A stretch of DNA of 64,000 bases from Luteococcus sp038433155 (GCF_038433155.1 NZ_JBCDMW010000010.1:1-64000), one strand, 5' to 3'; positions 34,403 to 43,036 are shown, numbered from the stretch's first letter. Numbers and translations are program-made. Notes: generated by a model not told the origin, from the sequence alone.

Positions 34403-35653
34403 ATGTTCGTGATGCTGGCCCTGGGCTCCCGGGGCGACGTCCAACCGATGGCCACCCTGGCCGGTGCCCTCACGGCCGCCGGGCACCGGGCGCGAGTGGT
34501 GGCCCTGGCCGAGTTCCAGCCACTGGTGACGGCGCTGGCACCCCGCGCCGAGTTCATCCCCGTCGACGCCCGGCTGCAGGACGCCCTGGACCGCAGCCCC
34601 GCCCAGGATCTGTTGACCAGGTCATTGGGCGGGCAGTACCTGCTGCTGCGGCGCTGGACCGCGCAGGTTGCCCCACGGATGGCCGACGTGTTGCTGGATG
34701 CGATTCAACCGGGCGACACCCTGGTGACCGGTGTGCTGACTCGCGGCGCGGCGATGGCCTGTGTCGCCGGGATCGGCTGTCGACTGGCCACCGTCCTCTA
34801 CACCGGGCAGCTGCCGACGCTGCACCGGGAGAGCTTCCTGGCTCCGCAGTACTTCACCGGCTGGCAGCCCTATGACCGGTGGGGCACCCGCATCAGCTGG
34901 GAGCTGTCCACATCCCTGGGGTCGGCGCTGACCGCGGCGGTGCGACACCGGGTGGGGCTCCCCCGGCGGGGCTCCGGGAGCATCACCCGGTTGGCCGATC
35001 AGCACCTAATCATCCTGGCCGCCAGCCCCCTGCTGGTGCCGCCCGCGCCGGACTGGCCAGCCTCCGTGCGCCAGACCGGCTACCTGGCCCCCGCCCCTTC
35101 CGCCTGGAACCCGTCGGCGGAATTGGCGGGCTTCCTGGAGCGTCGGCCGGTCTTCGTCGGATTCGGCAGCTTCACCCAGTTCACCCAGGATCGGGACCTG
35201 GACGCCCTGCTCACCGCGGCCCGTCTCGCCGGCCGACCGCTGGTCACCCTGGCCCCGCCCGCGATTGCGCCCGGGCCACTGTCCGACGACGTGCTGGCGA
35301 TTGGCCCGACGCCCTTCGAGCACCTGTTCGGGCTGGTCAGTGCCACCATTCACCACGGCGGTTCCGGCACCGCCCACGAGGCGCTGCGCAGCGGACGGCC
35401 CACCGCCGTCGTGCCGTTCGGCGTGGACCAGCCCTTCCACGCCGCCCGGCTGCGTGCGCTCGGGCTGGGCCCCGAGCCCGGCCGGCTGCGACGCAACCGG
35501 CTGGACGTGGCCGACCTTGCCCGGTTGGTCAGCGAACTGACCACGGGACCCCGGGCTGAGGGCTACGGCGCACGGGCCCGGGCGGTGGGTGCCGCAGCCC
35601 GTCGCGAGCACGGCCTGGCCCGCACCGTGGAAGTGCTCACCATGGGCGTCTGA
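34403..35653 (+). CDS. Glycosyltransferase (GT1/UGT type)
   Basis: A 416-residue GT-B enzyme. The N-terminal domain begins VMLALGSRGDVQPM, typical of GT1 enzymes that act on lipids, sterols or natural products. The C-terminal sugar-nucleotide motif is ATIHHGGSGTAHEAL, followed by PFGVDQPFHAARL. Acceptor and sugar are unknown. The ATG at 34403 follows TAGCCT (34391-34396) by 6 nt. Confidence 0.9.
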   Translation: MFVMLALGSRGDVQPMATLAGALTAAGHRARVVALAEFQPLVTALAPRAEFIPVDARLQDALDRSPAQDLLTRSLGGQYLLLRRWTAQVAPRMADVLLDAIQPGDTLVTGVLTRGAAMACVAGIGCRLATVLYTGQLPTLHRESFLAPQYFTGWQPYDRWGTRISWELSTSLGSALTAAVRHRVGLPRRGSGSITRLADQHLIILAASPLLVPPAPDWPASVRQTGYLAPAPSAWNPSAELAGFLERRPVFVGFGSFTQFTQDRDLDALLTAARLAGRPLVTLAPPAIAPGPLSDDVLAIGPTPFEHLFGLVSATIHHGGSGTAHEALRSGRPTAVVPFGVDQPFHAARLRALGLGPEPGRLRRNRLDVADLARLVSELTTGPRAEGYGARARAVGAAARREHGLARTVEVLTMGV

Positions 35654-36243
35654 CCGCCCGCTGACCCACCAACCCGTCGGGGCCCATCGGGCACCACGAG
35701 TCCCCTTCTCCAAGAGCTCATCTCACTGGCCTCACTGGCTCACCACCGGCTGGACCACGGCCCCAACCCGGGCAACCCGGGCGATGGACCCCAGATGCTC
35801 GGCCGGATCGCCGCCCTCACGGACCCAGCGGAGGCCGCCCTTCAGCCCGCTTCCCAGCGAGGCGGTGCGCTGAGCCCGGCTGATCCCCGCTCCAGGAGTG
35901 GGCTGCTCCGGGCACCCACAACAAATGCGGCAGGTCAGTTGTCCAAGCGCCTCTTGGGGCCCTTGGACAACTGACCTGCCGCATTTGTTGTGTTCGTCCT
36001 CGAGAGCCCTCCCCACGTCTCATCCACACAGCGCAGCACAGGACGGACCACGGGGCCACGTCGTGGCCGCGGCGACGAGTGCGGGCCCCTCGGGGTACGC
36101 GGAGTCGCCTCTTGACCCTCGATGGAATCGCCAACCCACTCCGAGGACCCGGCCGGGCCGGCAGGTGGCGCACATCGTGCCGAAGGAACAAGTGGCCGCA
36201 CAGCTCACCAGCAGTCAGCGGCCCAATGATCCTCGGAAGTCGG
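35654..36243. other. 590-bp non-coding region with long hairpin
   Basis: The region lies between the convergent glycosyltransferase and GNAT genes. Open frames here lack codon bias and family resemblance and were not accepted. The only strong signal is the 31-bp perfect hairpin at 35917-35992. Confidence 0.6.
35917..35992. repeat. Perfect 31-bp inverted repeat (long hairpin)
   Basis: Left arm 35917-35947 (begins CACAACAAATGCGGCAGGTC) and right arm 35962-35992 are exact reverse complements around a 14-nt loop. There is no T tract on either side. It is much longer than terminators elsewhere in the window and, unlike them, is AT-richer at its outer ends. Confidence 0.85.
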
Positions 36244-36669
36244 TCAGGTGAAGCGCACGAAGGCTCGCCCGGGCAGGGCGGTGCCCAGCTGCGTGAAGCC
36301 CAGGGACTCGTAGAAGGCCTTCTGCCCGGGTTGCTCGTCGGTGATCAGCACGTGCTGGCGGACCTGGGTGTAGGGCGCAAAGGCCTCCTGCACCAGCCGT
36401 CGCCCCAGGCCCTGACGTCGTGCCTGCGGGTGGACCAGGACGTCCTGCAGGTAGCAGATGGTGGCGCCGTCGCCGATCACCCGCGCCAGGCCAACCAGCG
36501 TGCCGTCCGCGTGGGCCAGCACCACTCGCAGCGATCCGCGCAGGCCAGTGATCAGCTGCTCCGGATCCCTGGTGTAGGCGGTCCAGCCGACCGAGTCATA
36601 CAGCGCGACGACGGACTGGGTGTCGAGCCCGACGCGCGGCTCCCAGACGGACAGGGTTGCTGATGGCAT
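36244..36669 (-). CDS. GNAT family N-acetyltransferase
   Basis: A 141-residue acetyltransferase of the YitI/aminoglycoside type. The acetyl-CoA motif is VLVHPQARRQGLGRRLVQEAF, followed by FYESLGFTQLG. The substrate is unknown. The ATG at 36669 has TAGGCT on the minus strand (36676-36681) 6 nt upstream, leaderless-type. Confidence 0.9.
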   Translation of the reverse strand: MPSATLSVWEPRVGLDTQSVVALYDSVGWTAYTRDPEQLITGLRGSLRVVLAHADGTLVGLARVIGDGATICYLQDVLVHPQARRQGLGRRLVQEAFAPYTQVRQHVLITDEQPGQKAFYESLGFTQLGTALPGRAFVRFT

Positions 36670-36818
36670 GCGACGAGCCTAGGCGCGCCGAGCCCCGGCA
36701 TACTCGCCATTTCTTGCCGTCGCGGGGCGCTCATTCCGGCCGGGCCGTGTCCCCGTCGCCACTTGTGTCACGTCAACGGCGTGCTTGACTGGGCTCCGAC
36801 CACCCACGAGGGAGCGCC

Positions 36819-38825
36819 ATGACCGACCACCTTTCCACCCGCACCATCGTGCTCGGAGCGGGCCCCGTTGGTCTCGCCTCGGCCCTGCTGCTGGCCGATC
36901 TGGGGCACCGGGTCAGCGTCCACGAGGCCAAGCAGGATCTGGATCTGTCGGCCACCAACAGCTACCCCATCGGTGTCAATCCGCGAGGTCAGGAGGCACT
37001 TCGCCGTATCGATCCCGCCCTGCTGCAAGAGCTGCGGGACAACGGTGAGGTGGTCGAAGCCTTCCACATCTACAACGGCACGCGTCGGGTGGCCCGATTG
37101 GAGAGCGGCACGCTGGTGGCAACCACCCGCGCCTTCCTGACCCGCATCCTGCTGGAGCGGGTCCAGCAGCACCCGTCCATCGAGTACCTGCCGGGCCATG
37201 AGCTGACCGGGCTCGACCTGGCAGACCGCACGCTCACCTTCACCCGTCCCGAGGGTATGGAGGTGGTCGTCGACGCCTCCGACGCCCGGGTTCTGGCCGC
37301 CGACGGCGTCTGGTCGACGGCGCGTCGTGCACTCGCAGAGCAGGTGCCGGGTTTCACACCGAAGGAGGGCACTTGGGGTGTCCGGTTCCGGATGGCCTAC
37401 TCCCAGCCGGGGGCCGGCGCACCCGGGCTCGATCCGGCCGTGCACCACATCTTCGCCTCGAAGGGCATCTACACCTCGACCCTGGCCGACGGCGTCTGGG
37501 GCGTGGCGCTGACCGCGATCGAGGGCGACCCCAATGAAGGCCTGCTGCTCTCGAGCGAGGCGAGCGAGCCCAACATCCGCGCCTTGGCGTCGCACGTCGC
37601 GCAGCACGCCCCGCTGGCCACTCCCCTCCTGGACCACGACGACTACGCCGCCTACTTCCAGCGCAAGCCCTTCGGAGGCGCCGTGGTGGTCTGCAACCAG
37701 CTGGCCTTCGACGAGTGGCTGCTGCTGGTGGGCGATGCCGCGCACAGTGTCCTGCCGCCCACCGGGGAAGGGGTCAATTCCGGACTGGAGGACGCCTGCC
37801 TGCTGGCCGAGCACGCCGCGACGGGTTCCGCATCCTGGTTCGCCGACTTCGAGGCGGCCCGGCTGCCCGATCTCGACGCGCTGGGCGAGTACGCCTGGAC
37901 GCTGAAGGACAACATCGGCAGCAACGATCCAGCCCGCTCGGGCGCCAACGTCGTATTGCGCATCGTCGACGCCATTGCCGCTCGCCTGCACCTGCCCAGC
38001 GAGCAGGTGGAGGCCCGGCTCTTCGGGCCCGCTGCGGATCGCACGCCCTACCGCGAGGCCATCGGGCCGTGGATCCACCAGCGTCGTGCGCTCTACCCCG
38101 GTGTACGTCGGGTGGTCGGCGCGGTACGCCGGGTGACCGACTCGTTGGGCAGGGAACGTCGAGACCACAGCTGCTTCCAGCAAGGACTCACCACACCGAA
38201 CGGAGAGAACATGAAGATCACCATCGTCGGAGGATCACAGGGCACTGGACGCGCGCTTGCCGAACAAGCCCTCACGGCGGGCCACGAGGTGACGGTGGTC
38301 ACCCGCTCGGGAACCGCGCCCGAGGGAGCCGTCGTGGTTTCCGGTGACGCCACCAACCCGGAGGTGGCTCGCCAGGCCGTCACCGGTGCCGACGCGGTGG
38401 TGGTGACCGTCGGCGGCTCGAAGGATTCCCCACGGGCACGCACCGACGTGACCCGGAGCGTGGTCACCGCCATGCAGCAGGCCGGCGTCGACCGGCTGGT
38501 GGTGCAGACCTCGCTCGGGGCCGGTGACTCGGCCACGCAACTACCCTGGCTGCTGGCCAAGATCACCCCGGTGATGCTCAAGCAGCCGCTGACCGACCAC
38601 AACGCGCAGGAGGACGTGGTGCGCGGCTCCGGGCTGCGGTGGACCATCGTGCGGCCCGCGGGGCTGACCAACAAGCCTGCCACCGGGCGGTGGAAGAGCC
38701 TGCGGCATGACCAGCCGGGCACCTTGGGCGGACGCATCGCCCGCGGCGACGTCGCGGCCTGCATACTGGATGCGTTGACCGACGAGTCGACGGTCGGCGC
38801 GCAGCTCGGCGTCAGCGGCGCCTGA
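36819..38825 (+). CDS. FAD monooxygenase fused to an NAD(P)-binding (NmrA/SDR-like) domain
   Basis: A single 668-residue frame with two enzymes. Residues 1 to ~450 form an FAD-dependent monooxygenase of the kynurenine 3-monooxygenase/PHBH class: VLGAGPVGLASALLLADLG near the start and LVGDAAHSVLPPTGEGVNSGLEDA near residue 305. Residues ~465-668 form an atypical SDR/NmrA domain starting MKITIVGGSQGTGRALAEQA. Between them is a ~25-residue linker. The ATG of that second domain (38211) has GGAGAG 3 nt upstream, so it may also be made as a separate 204-residue protein. GAGGGAG precedes the ATG at 36819. Confidence 0.85.
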   Translation: MTDHLSTRTIVLGAGPVGLASALLLADLGHRVSVHEAKQDLDLSATNSYPIGVNPRGQEALRRIDPALLQELRDNGEVVEAFHIYNGTRRVARLESGTLVATTRAFLTRILLERVQQHPSIEYLPGHELTGLDLADRTLTFTRPEGMEVVVDASDARVLAADGVWSTARRALAEQVPGFTPKEGTWGVRFRMAYSQPGAGAPGLDPAVHHIFASKGIYTSTLADGVWGVALTAIEGDPNEGLLLSSEASEPNIRALASHVAQHAPLATPLLDHDDYAAYFQRKPFGGAVVVCNQLAFDEWLLLVGDAAHSVLPPTGEGVNSGLEDACLLAEHAATGSASWFADFEAARLPDLDALGEYAWTLKDNIGSNDPARSGANVVLRIVDAIAARLHLPSEQVEARLFGPAADRTPYREAIGPWIHQRRALYPGVRRVVGAVRRVTDSLGRERRDHSCFQQGLTTPNGENMKITIVGGSQGTGRALAEQALTAGHEVTVVTRSGTAPEGAVVVSGDATNPEVARQAVTGADAVVVTVGGSKDSPRARTDVTRSVVTAMQQAGVDRLVVQTSLGAGDSATQLPWLLAKITPVMLKQPLTDHNAQEDVVRGSGLRWTIVRPAGLTNKPATGRWKSLRHDQPGTLGGRIARGDVAACILDALTDESTVGAQLGVSGA

Positions 38826-38963
38826 GCCACGCACCGTCGGTGGGACTGCCCCCAGGGTGGTGGGCGGAATTCCCCGGCGTGGCCGGGCAGCCGGTTCGGC
38901 CGAATTCTGGTGATGATCTCGCCCGGCCCTCGTGATGGGCTCCCGACGGGTAGCGTGTGCCAC

Positions 38964-39704
38964 GTGCCCGAGATTCGGATGCCCACCTTGCCGCCGCGGT
39001 CCGTCGAGCAGGTCGCACGTCTTGTCCAGGAACACCATTGCGACGGCATCGTCGTGCAGGACCTTGCCGATGCTGCCGGCTACAGCCGCCACCACTTCAG
39101 CCGGGCCTTCAAGGCCTCGATTGGTGTCTCTCCCGGCGCCTACCTTGCTGCTGTCCGGATCGAGACGGCCAAACGACTACTGCTTTCCGAGAGTTGCGCG
39201 GTGATCGACGTGGCCGCGGAGGTTGGATTCGACTCGCTGTCCAGCTTCACTCGTCGTTTCGCGACGACGGTGGGCACCACGCCCGCACGCCTACGGCAGC
39301 TGGCGCAGCAGCTGGAACACTCTGCCGTGGCCCCGTTCGCGCTGAGCGCCCCAGGCCAGCCAGCCGTCGCAGTCACCCTGGTGCTCCCCGAAGGAGTCAA
39401 GGATACCTGCCGGCTCTGGCTGGGGTGGTACCCCACCCCAGCCCCGATCGGTCTCCCAGCCGCGGGACAGCTGGGTGAGTACGACGAGCCGGTCCGCCTG
39501 CCTCTGCACCCCGGGGCGCCGTGGCTGCTGGGCTTCGCCGTCGAGGAATCCGACGACCACCTGCACGAACTCGCCCCGGCCTGGCCCGTCATCGCACGAC
39601 ACGACGCCCCCATCACCCGGCCCGGCGCGGTGACGCTAACCTTCCGCCGCGCCAGCGTCGACGACATCCCCTTGCTGAGCGCCCTGCCGGCGCTGGCCAA
39701 GTGA
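38964..39704 (+). CDS. AraC family transcriptional regulator with C-terminal sensor domain
   Basis: A 246-residue regulator. The N-terminal double helix-turn-helix (about residues 10-110) contains IVVQDLADAAGYSRHHFSRAFKA and the C-terminal signature VAAEVGFDSLSSFTRRFATTVG. A ~130-residue effector domain follows, so the domain order resembles Rob rather than AraC. The GTG at 38964 follows TAGCGT (38951-38956) by 7 nt, leaderless-type. A longer frame starting at 38910 is possible but less likely. A box at its 3' end recurs before the second VOC gene. Confidence 0.85.
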   Translation: MPEIRMPTLPPRSVEQVARLVQEHHCDGIVVQDLADAAGYSRHHFSRAFKASIGVSPGAYLAAVRIETAKRLLLSESCAVIDVAAEVGFDSLSSFTRRFATTVGTTPARLRQLAQQLEHSAVAPFALSAPGQPAVAVTLVLPEGVKDTCRLWLGWYPTPAPIGLPAAGQLGEYDEPVRLPLHPGAPWLLGFAVEESDDHLHELAPAWPVIARHDAPITRPGAVTLTFRRASVDDIPLLSALPALAK

Positions 39705-39745
39705 GCACATCGGGACAAAGATCGACCGATCTCGCTGCCTAGCGT
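39703..39745 (+). promoter_or_regulatory. AraC-type box and promoter of VOC gene 1
   Basis: GAGCACATCGGGACAA (39703-39718), 21 nt, TAGCGT (39740-39745). The same box and spacing occur at 40700-40742. Confidence 0.6.
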
Positions 39746-39781
39746 TGGGGATGTCAACACCGACAACCGATGGAGGACACC

Positions 39782-40603
39782 ATGACCCGCACCACCGGAA
39801 CCCCCACCTGGCTGGACCTCGGCACCACCGACCTCGAGGGCGTCAAGCCCTTCTATACCGAACTGTTCGGCTGGCAGTTCGACGATGCCGGCGCCGACTT
39901 CGGCCATTACAACATGATCACCAAGGACGGCGGACTCGTCGGCGGCATGATGGACTTCGCCAACTACCCCACCGACGGCAGCGTCCCCGCCCCCGCAGAC
40001 GACCAGAAGAGCGCCTGGGATGTCTTCCTTGCCGTCGACGACGTCGACAAGCGACTCGACCTGGCCACCGCCCACGGCGCCACCGTCCTGTTCCCCGCCA
40101 GCGACGTGGGCCCCGCAGGCCGCTGCGCCACCATCGCGGACCCGACCGGAGCCACCATCGCCATGTGGCAGGCCGGGGACACCGAGGGTTATGCCTTCAC
40201 CGGGCAGCCCGGCACCCCGGTCTGGTTCGAACTGATGACCCAGGACTTCGAGGCCGCCAAGGCCTTCTACACCGCCGTCTTCGACTTCGATCCCATCGCG
40301 ATGGAGACCCCGATGGAGGACGGTGCCCAGACCGATGCGGCCACCTACGTCACCAACGGTCCCGAGGCCGAGGCCTCCAGCGGCATCTGCAATGCCGCCG
40401 GCTTCGTGCCCGCGTCAGAGGGGTCCTGGTGGCGGATCTACTTCGCCGTCGACGGCTGCGACCAGGCCGTCGAGACCGTGCAGCGGATGGGCGGCAAGCT
40501 CCTCGACGGGCCGGAGGACTCGCCCTTCGGACGGATCGCCACCGTCGCCGACCCGACGGGCGCCAGCTTCCAGCTCTGCTCCCCGAGCGAGGCCGTGCAC
40601 TGA
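39782..40603 (+). CDS. Two-domain VOC/glyoxalase-like protein
   Basis: A 273-residue protein with two tandem vicinal-oxygen-chelate domains. Domain 1 starts PTWLDLGTTDLEGVKPFYTELFGW. Domain 2 starts PVWFELMTQDFEAAKAFYTAVFDF. Each ends with an IADPTGATI/VADPTGASF strand. Such proteins bind or modify small electrophiles or antibiotics; the metal-site residues were not assigned. GGAGG (39772-39776) 5 nt before the ATG at 39782 decides the start over 39770. A 12-bp-stem terminator follows. Confidence 0.9.
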   Translation: MTRTTGTPTWLDLGTTDLEGVKPFYTELFGWQFDDAGADFGHYNMITKDGGLVGGMMDFANYPTDGSVPAPADDQKSAWDVFLAVDDVDKRLDLATAHGATVLFPASDVGPAGRCATIADPTGATIAMWQAGDTEGYAFTGQPGTPVWFELMTQDFEAAKAFYTAVFDFDPIAMETPMEDGAQTDAATYVTNGPEAEASSGICNAAGFVPASEGSWWRIYFAVDGCDQAVETVQRMGGKLLDGPEDSPFGRIATVADPTGASFQLCSPSEAVH

Positions 40604-40628
40604 CTGCCTCAGCCTGACTGGCACTCCC

Positions 40629-40660
40629 GGTCGGCCTCCCCAGGAGTCGGGAGGCCGACC
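40629..40660 (+). terminator. Terminator after VOC gene 1
   Basis: Perfect 12-bp stem GGTCGGCCTCCC / GGGAGGCCGACC with an 8-nt loop, 25 bp after the stop. Confidence 0.7.
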
Positions 40661-40699
40661 ATCAGCGCGCTCGGGCGCCGTGTCACGCGATGATGGGTT

Positions 40700-40742
40700 G
40701 AGCACATTCGGACAACCATGCCCTGCGAAGACGGCCTAGCGT
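40700..40742 (+). promoter_or_regulatory. AraC-type box and promoter of VOC gene 2
   Basis: GAGCACATTCGGACAA (40700-40715), 21 nt, TAGCGT (40737-40742). The box matches the one at 39703 in 14 of 16 positions at the same distance from the -10. Confidence 0.6.
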
Positions 40743-40773
40743 GGAGAGCACCCGAGCTGAACAGGAGAAGCAC

Positions 40774-41214
40774 ATGGCCACACGCATTGAGAATGTTGGC
40801 ATCGTCGTTCAAGACCTCGAGCTCGTCCGCGACTTCTTCGTCGCACTTGGTCTCGAAGTCAAGGGGGAAGCACAGGTTCACGGGCCATGGGTCGACCTGA
40901 CCTTGGGGCTCCGCGACGTCGAGTCCCGGATCTGTCTGCTGGGCTCGGACGAATCCGACGCGCAGATCGAGCTGCAGCAATACGTCACTCCCACGCCCAT
41001 CCCTGCAGCGACGGGCGGCATCCCGAACGTTGTGGGCCTGCACCGAGTGTCACTCCAGGTCGCCAACCTTGAAGGTCACGTCGTTCGACTTGCGGAACAG
41101 GGCTACGGGCTGCGCGGCGAAGTCGCTCGGTACGCCGACGAGTGGCACCTCTGCTACCTCATTGGCCCTGAGAACCTGCTCGTCATGCTCTTCGAGCCCA
41201 TCTCCCCTGCGTGA
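40774..41214 (+). CDS. VOC/glyoxalase-like protein, atypical codon use
   Basis: A 146-residue single VOC domain: IENVGIVVQDLELVRDFFVALGLEV at the start and YLIGPENLLVMLFEP at the end. AGGAG lies 7 nt before the ATG (40774). Codons such as CTC, GTT, GCA, CAA and TTG are more common here than in neighbours, and GC is visibly lower, which suggests acquisition from elsewhere. It stands beside the 3' end of tRNA-Pro. Confidence 0.87.
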   Translation: MATRIENVGIVVQDLELVRDFFVALGLEVKGEAQVHGPWVDLTLGLRDVESRICLLGSDESDAQIELQQYVTPTPIPAATGGIPNVVGLHRVSLQVANLEGHVVRLAEQGYGLRGEVARYADEWHLCYLIGPENLLVMLFEPISPA

Positions 41215-41449
41215 CCCTGGGATTCCATCATCCGTCATCCGCCCGATCTCAAAGATCTGCTTCCTGGTCCAGTTTCGGTGGCCGATGACGATGCCGGGGC
41301 GATGGCTCTCGATGGCTCTCGATGGTGTGCTTCGTGTTGGAGGTCGAGTCGAGAGCGCTGCTCCCGATGCGGGTCGCGCCGCGACAATTGCTGATGAACA
41401 GTGAGGCCCCAGCCTAGACCGATTCCCGGGCTGACTAGGGCCTTGGTGG

Positions 41450-41522
41450 TCGGGGCGACAGGACTCGAACCTGCGGTCTCCTGCTCCCAAAGCAGGCGCG
41501 CTAGCCACTACGCTACGCCCCG
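41450..41522 (-). tRNA. tRNA-Pro (anticodon TGG)
   Basis: The minus strand folds as a cloverleaf. The acceptor is CGGGGCG...CGCCCCG, the anticodon arm is CCTGC-TTTGGGA-GCAGG with anticodon TGG, and the T arm contains GGTTCGAGTCC. CCA is not encoded. 73 nt. Confidence 0.93.
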
Positions 41523-41691
41523 GAATCCGCGGCCCCGGGGTCTCCCGTCGGGGTGCGAACCGTTCAAGTCTAGACGACGGGACTTCCCGAGACGTAATCG
41601 AATCGCCCACGTCATTCAGCCCGGCGTCGGCGCGCACTGTGGGCTGCGGCTCAGGGCCCAGCACAGGTCCCTGGCCGCAGCCACCGTCAGA

Positions 41692-41970
41692 TCAGAACCT
41701 GAACGGAATCGGGATGGGGCCGCAGCAGCAGACCCCCTCCACCCGAACATTCGAGCCACGCAGCCCAGCGGCGGACCGGGCGCAGGTGGCGAACTGGCGA
41801 GCCGCCGGGCCCACCGAGCGGAGAGCCCCATGGGCCACCAGACTGTCGCGGATCACCGTCGAGCAGGTGCCGTGCCCGGCCACACCGGACGCACAGCGCC
41901 AACCCTTGCGGGGCGAGAGGCTCGCCCGGTAGCCCTCCACCAGTCGCAATGCAATGGAATCAATCAGCAT
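41692..41970 (-). CDS. YidD-like membrane insertion efficiency factor
   Basis: A 92-residue protein resembling YidD: an amphipathic N-terminus ALRLVEGYRASLSP, then RCASGVAGHGTCSTVIRDSLVAHGALRS, and Cys residues at the usual spacing with a C-terminal CCCGP. YidD helps Sec/YidC-dependent insertion of membrane proteins. The canonical SPxxxxRCRFxPTCSxYA signature is altered, so this is a divergent member; it also lies away from the rnpA-yidC locus. GAGGAG lies 5 nt before the ATG, 11 bp after the DJ-1/PfpI gene. Confidence 0.7.
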   Translation of the reverse strand: MLIDSIALRLVEGYRASLSPRKGWRCASGVAGHGTCSTVIRDSLVAHGALRSVGPAARQFATCARSAAGLRGSNVRVEGVCCCGPIPIPFRF

Positions 41971-41981
41971 GACAGCTCCTC

Positions 41982-42689
41982 TCAACGACGCTTGGCCAGC
42001 AGGCTGACGACGGCCTTGGCCACCCCGGTGGCCGACATCGGATTCTGGCCGGTGACCAGATTCCCGTCGGTCACAACCTTCTCCGCCATCGGCCGCAGCG
42101 CCTTGGTGTACTTGGCGCCGCGCTCCTTCAGCTCGTCCTGCAACTTGTAGGGGACGACGTCATCGCGCTGGGCCAGCTTCTCCTCGGCCCAACTGAAACC
42201 GGTCACCTTGCGCCCCTTCAGCAGCGGCTGACCCGCCACCTCGGCCTGCAGCAGCCCGGCCGGGCCGTGGCACACGGCCGAAACCACTTTCTCCTGGCTC
42301 CAGAACTCAGCCACCAGCTCGGCCAGGTGAGCGTCGTCGAAGTCGAACATGGTGCCGTGACCGCCGGTCAGGTAGATGGCGTCGTAGTCCTCGGCGCGCA
42401 CCTGGCGCACCGACTTGGTGCCGCGCAGCCGGTCCATGAACTCCCGGTCGCGGTATCGCTTGCCGGTCTCGCCCAGCGCCAGCACCGGCGGCATCAGGCT
42501 CTCGGGGTCCAGCGGCACGTCACCGCCCGCGATGCTGACCACGTCCACCTCATGTCCGGCCTTCTCCGCCACGTCGACGAAGTGGGTCAGCTCCCCCAGC
42601 CACAGTCCGGTGCGATACCCGCACGCCTGGTACTCCGCGACGCTGGTGACGATGGCCAGAATCCGGCCGTGCTTCTTCTTGCCGAACAT
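41982..42689 (-). CDS. DJ-1/PfpI family protein (type 1 glutamine amidotransferase fold)
   Basis: A 235-residue protein. The nucleophile elbow is VVSAVCHGPAGLL and the second conserved piece is YDAIYLTGGHGTMFDF, as in Hsp31-like glyoxalase III/chaperone enzymes. A role against reactive aldehydes fits the neighbouring VOC genes but is inference. The start is set by AGGAGG (42695-42700) 5 nt before the ATG at 42689. A longer frame runs into repeat copy B and is not favoured. Confidence 0.9.
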   Translation of the reverse strand: MFGKKKHGRILAIVTSVAEYQACGYRTGLWLGELTHFVDVAEKAGHEVDVVSIAGGDVPLDPESLMPPVLALGETGKRYRDREFMDRLRGTKSVRQVRAEDYDAIYLTGGHGTMFDFDDAHLAELVAEFWSQEKVVSAVCHGPAGLLQAEVAGQPLLKGRKVTGFSWAEEKLAQRDDVVPYKLQDELKERGAKYTKALRPMAEKVVTDGNLVTGQNPMSATGVAKAVVSLLAKRR

Positions 42690-43036
42690 GCAAACCTCCT
42701 GATCGGTTGGGTACACCACGCTAGCCATCGCTCCCCGGCCGGAACCCACCCTTTGGGTGGAAATGCTCCCTCTGAGAGCGAACAGGTCGGCAGGCACCCT
42801 GCAGATGTTGCTCACCAGTCGCCGTGACAGGCGATGCTCCGCGGCGCTGCGCCAGAACGATGGGCGCCCAAGCGCACCACTGCGCACCATTCGCAGGGTT
42901 GGAACCGAGCGGCTACGCCATGGCAGCAGTCGGGATGTGCTCGGAGGCTTCTGGCTGCTCGGCGCGTGACAAGACAGGCCCGGCTCTCATCAGGTCAGGC
43001 CCACCGGGGACAGGGCCCGCCCAGCCTCTGCCGGGA
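42690..43036. other. 347-bp intergenic region containing repeat copy B
   Basis: It lies between two minus-strand genes. It holds the DJ-1 gene's Shine-Dalgarno and promoter area on the left, element copy B at 42797-42898, and no accepted ORF. Confidence 0.6.
42797..42898. repeat. ~102-bp inverted-repeat element, copy B
   Basis: Ends CCCTGCAGATGTTGC (42797-42811) and GCACCATTCGCAGGG (42884-42898), 12 of 15 paired. The interior is 72 bp. The left end continues as TCACCAG, close to TCATCAG of copy C. Confidence 0.6.

Noticed and set aside
35817..36251. Several ORFs of 60-124 codons on both strands in the gap
   Set aside because: They run through the 31-bp hairpin, lack codon bias and start sites, and overlap each other.
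36670..36818. Operator before the monooxygenase (TTGTGTCACGTCAA region)
   Set aside because: Only a weak inverted repeat; not distinct enough from background to call.
41524..41691. Possible terminator of the YidD-like gene
   Set aside because: GGGC...GCCC pairing is short and interrupted; no convincing hairpin.
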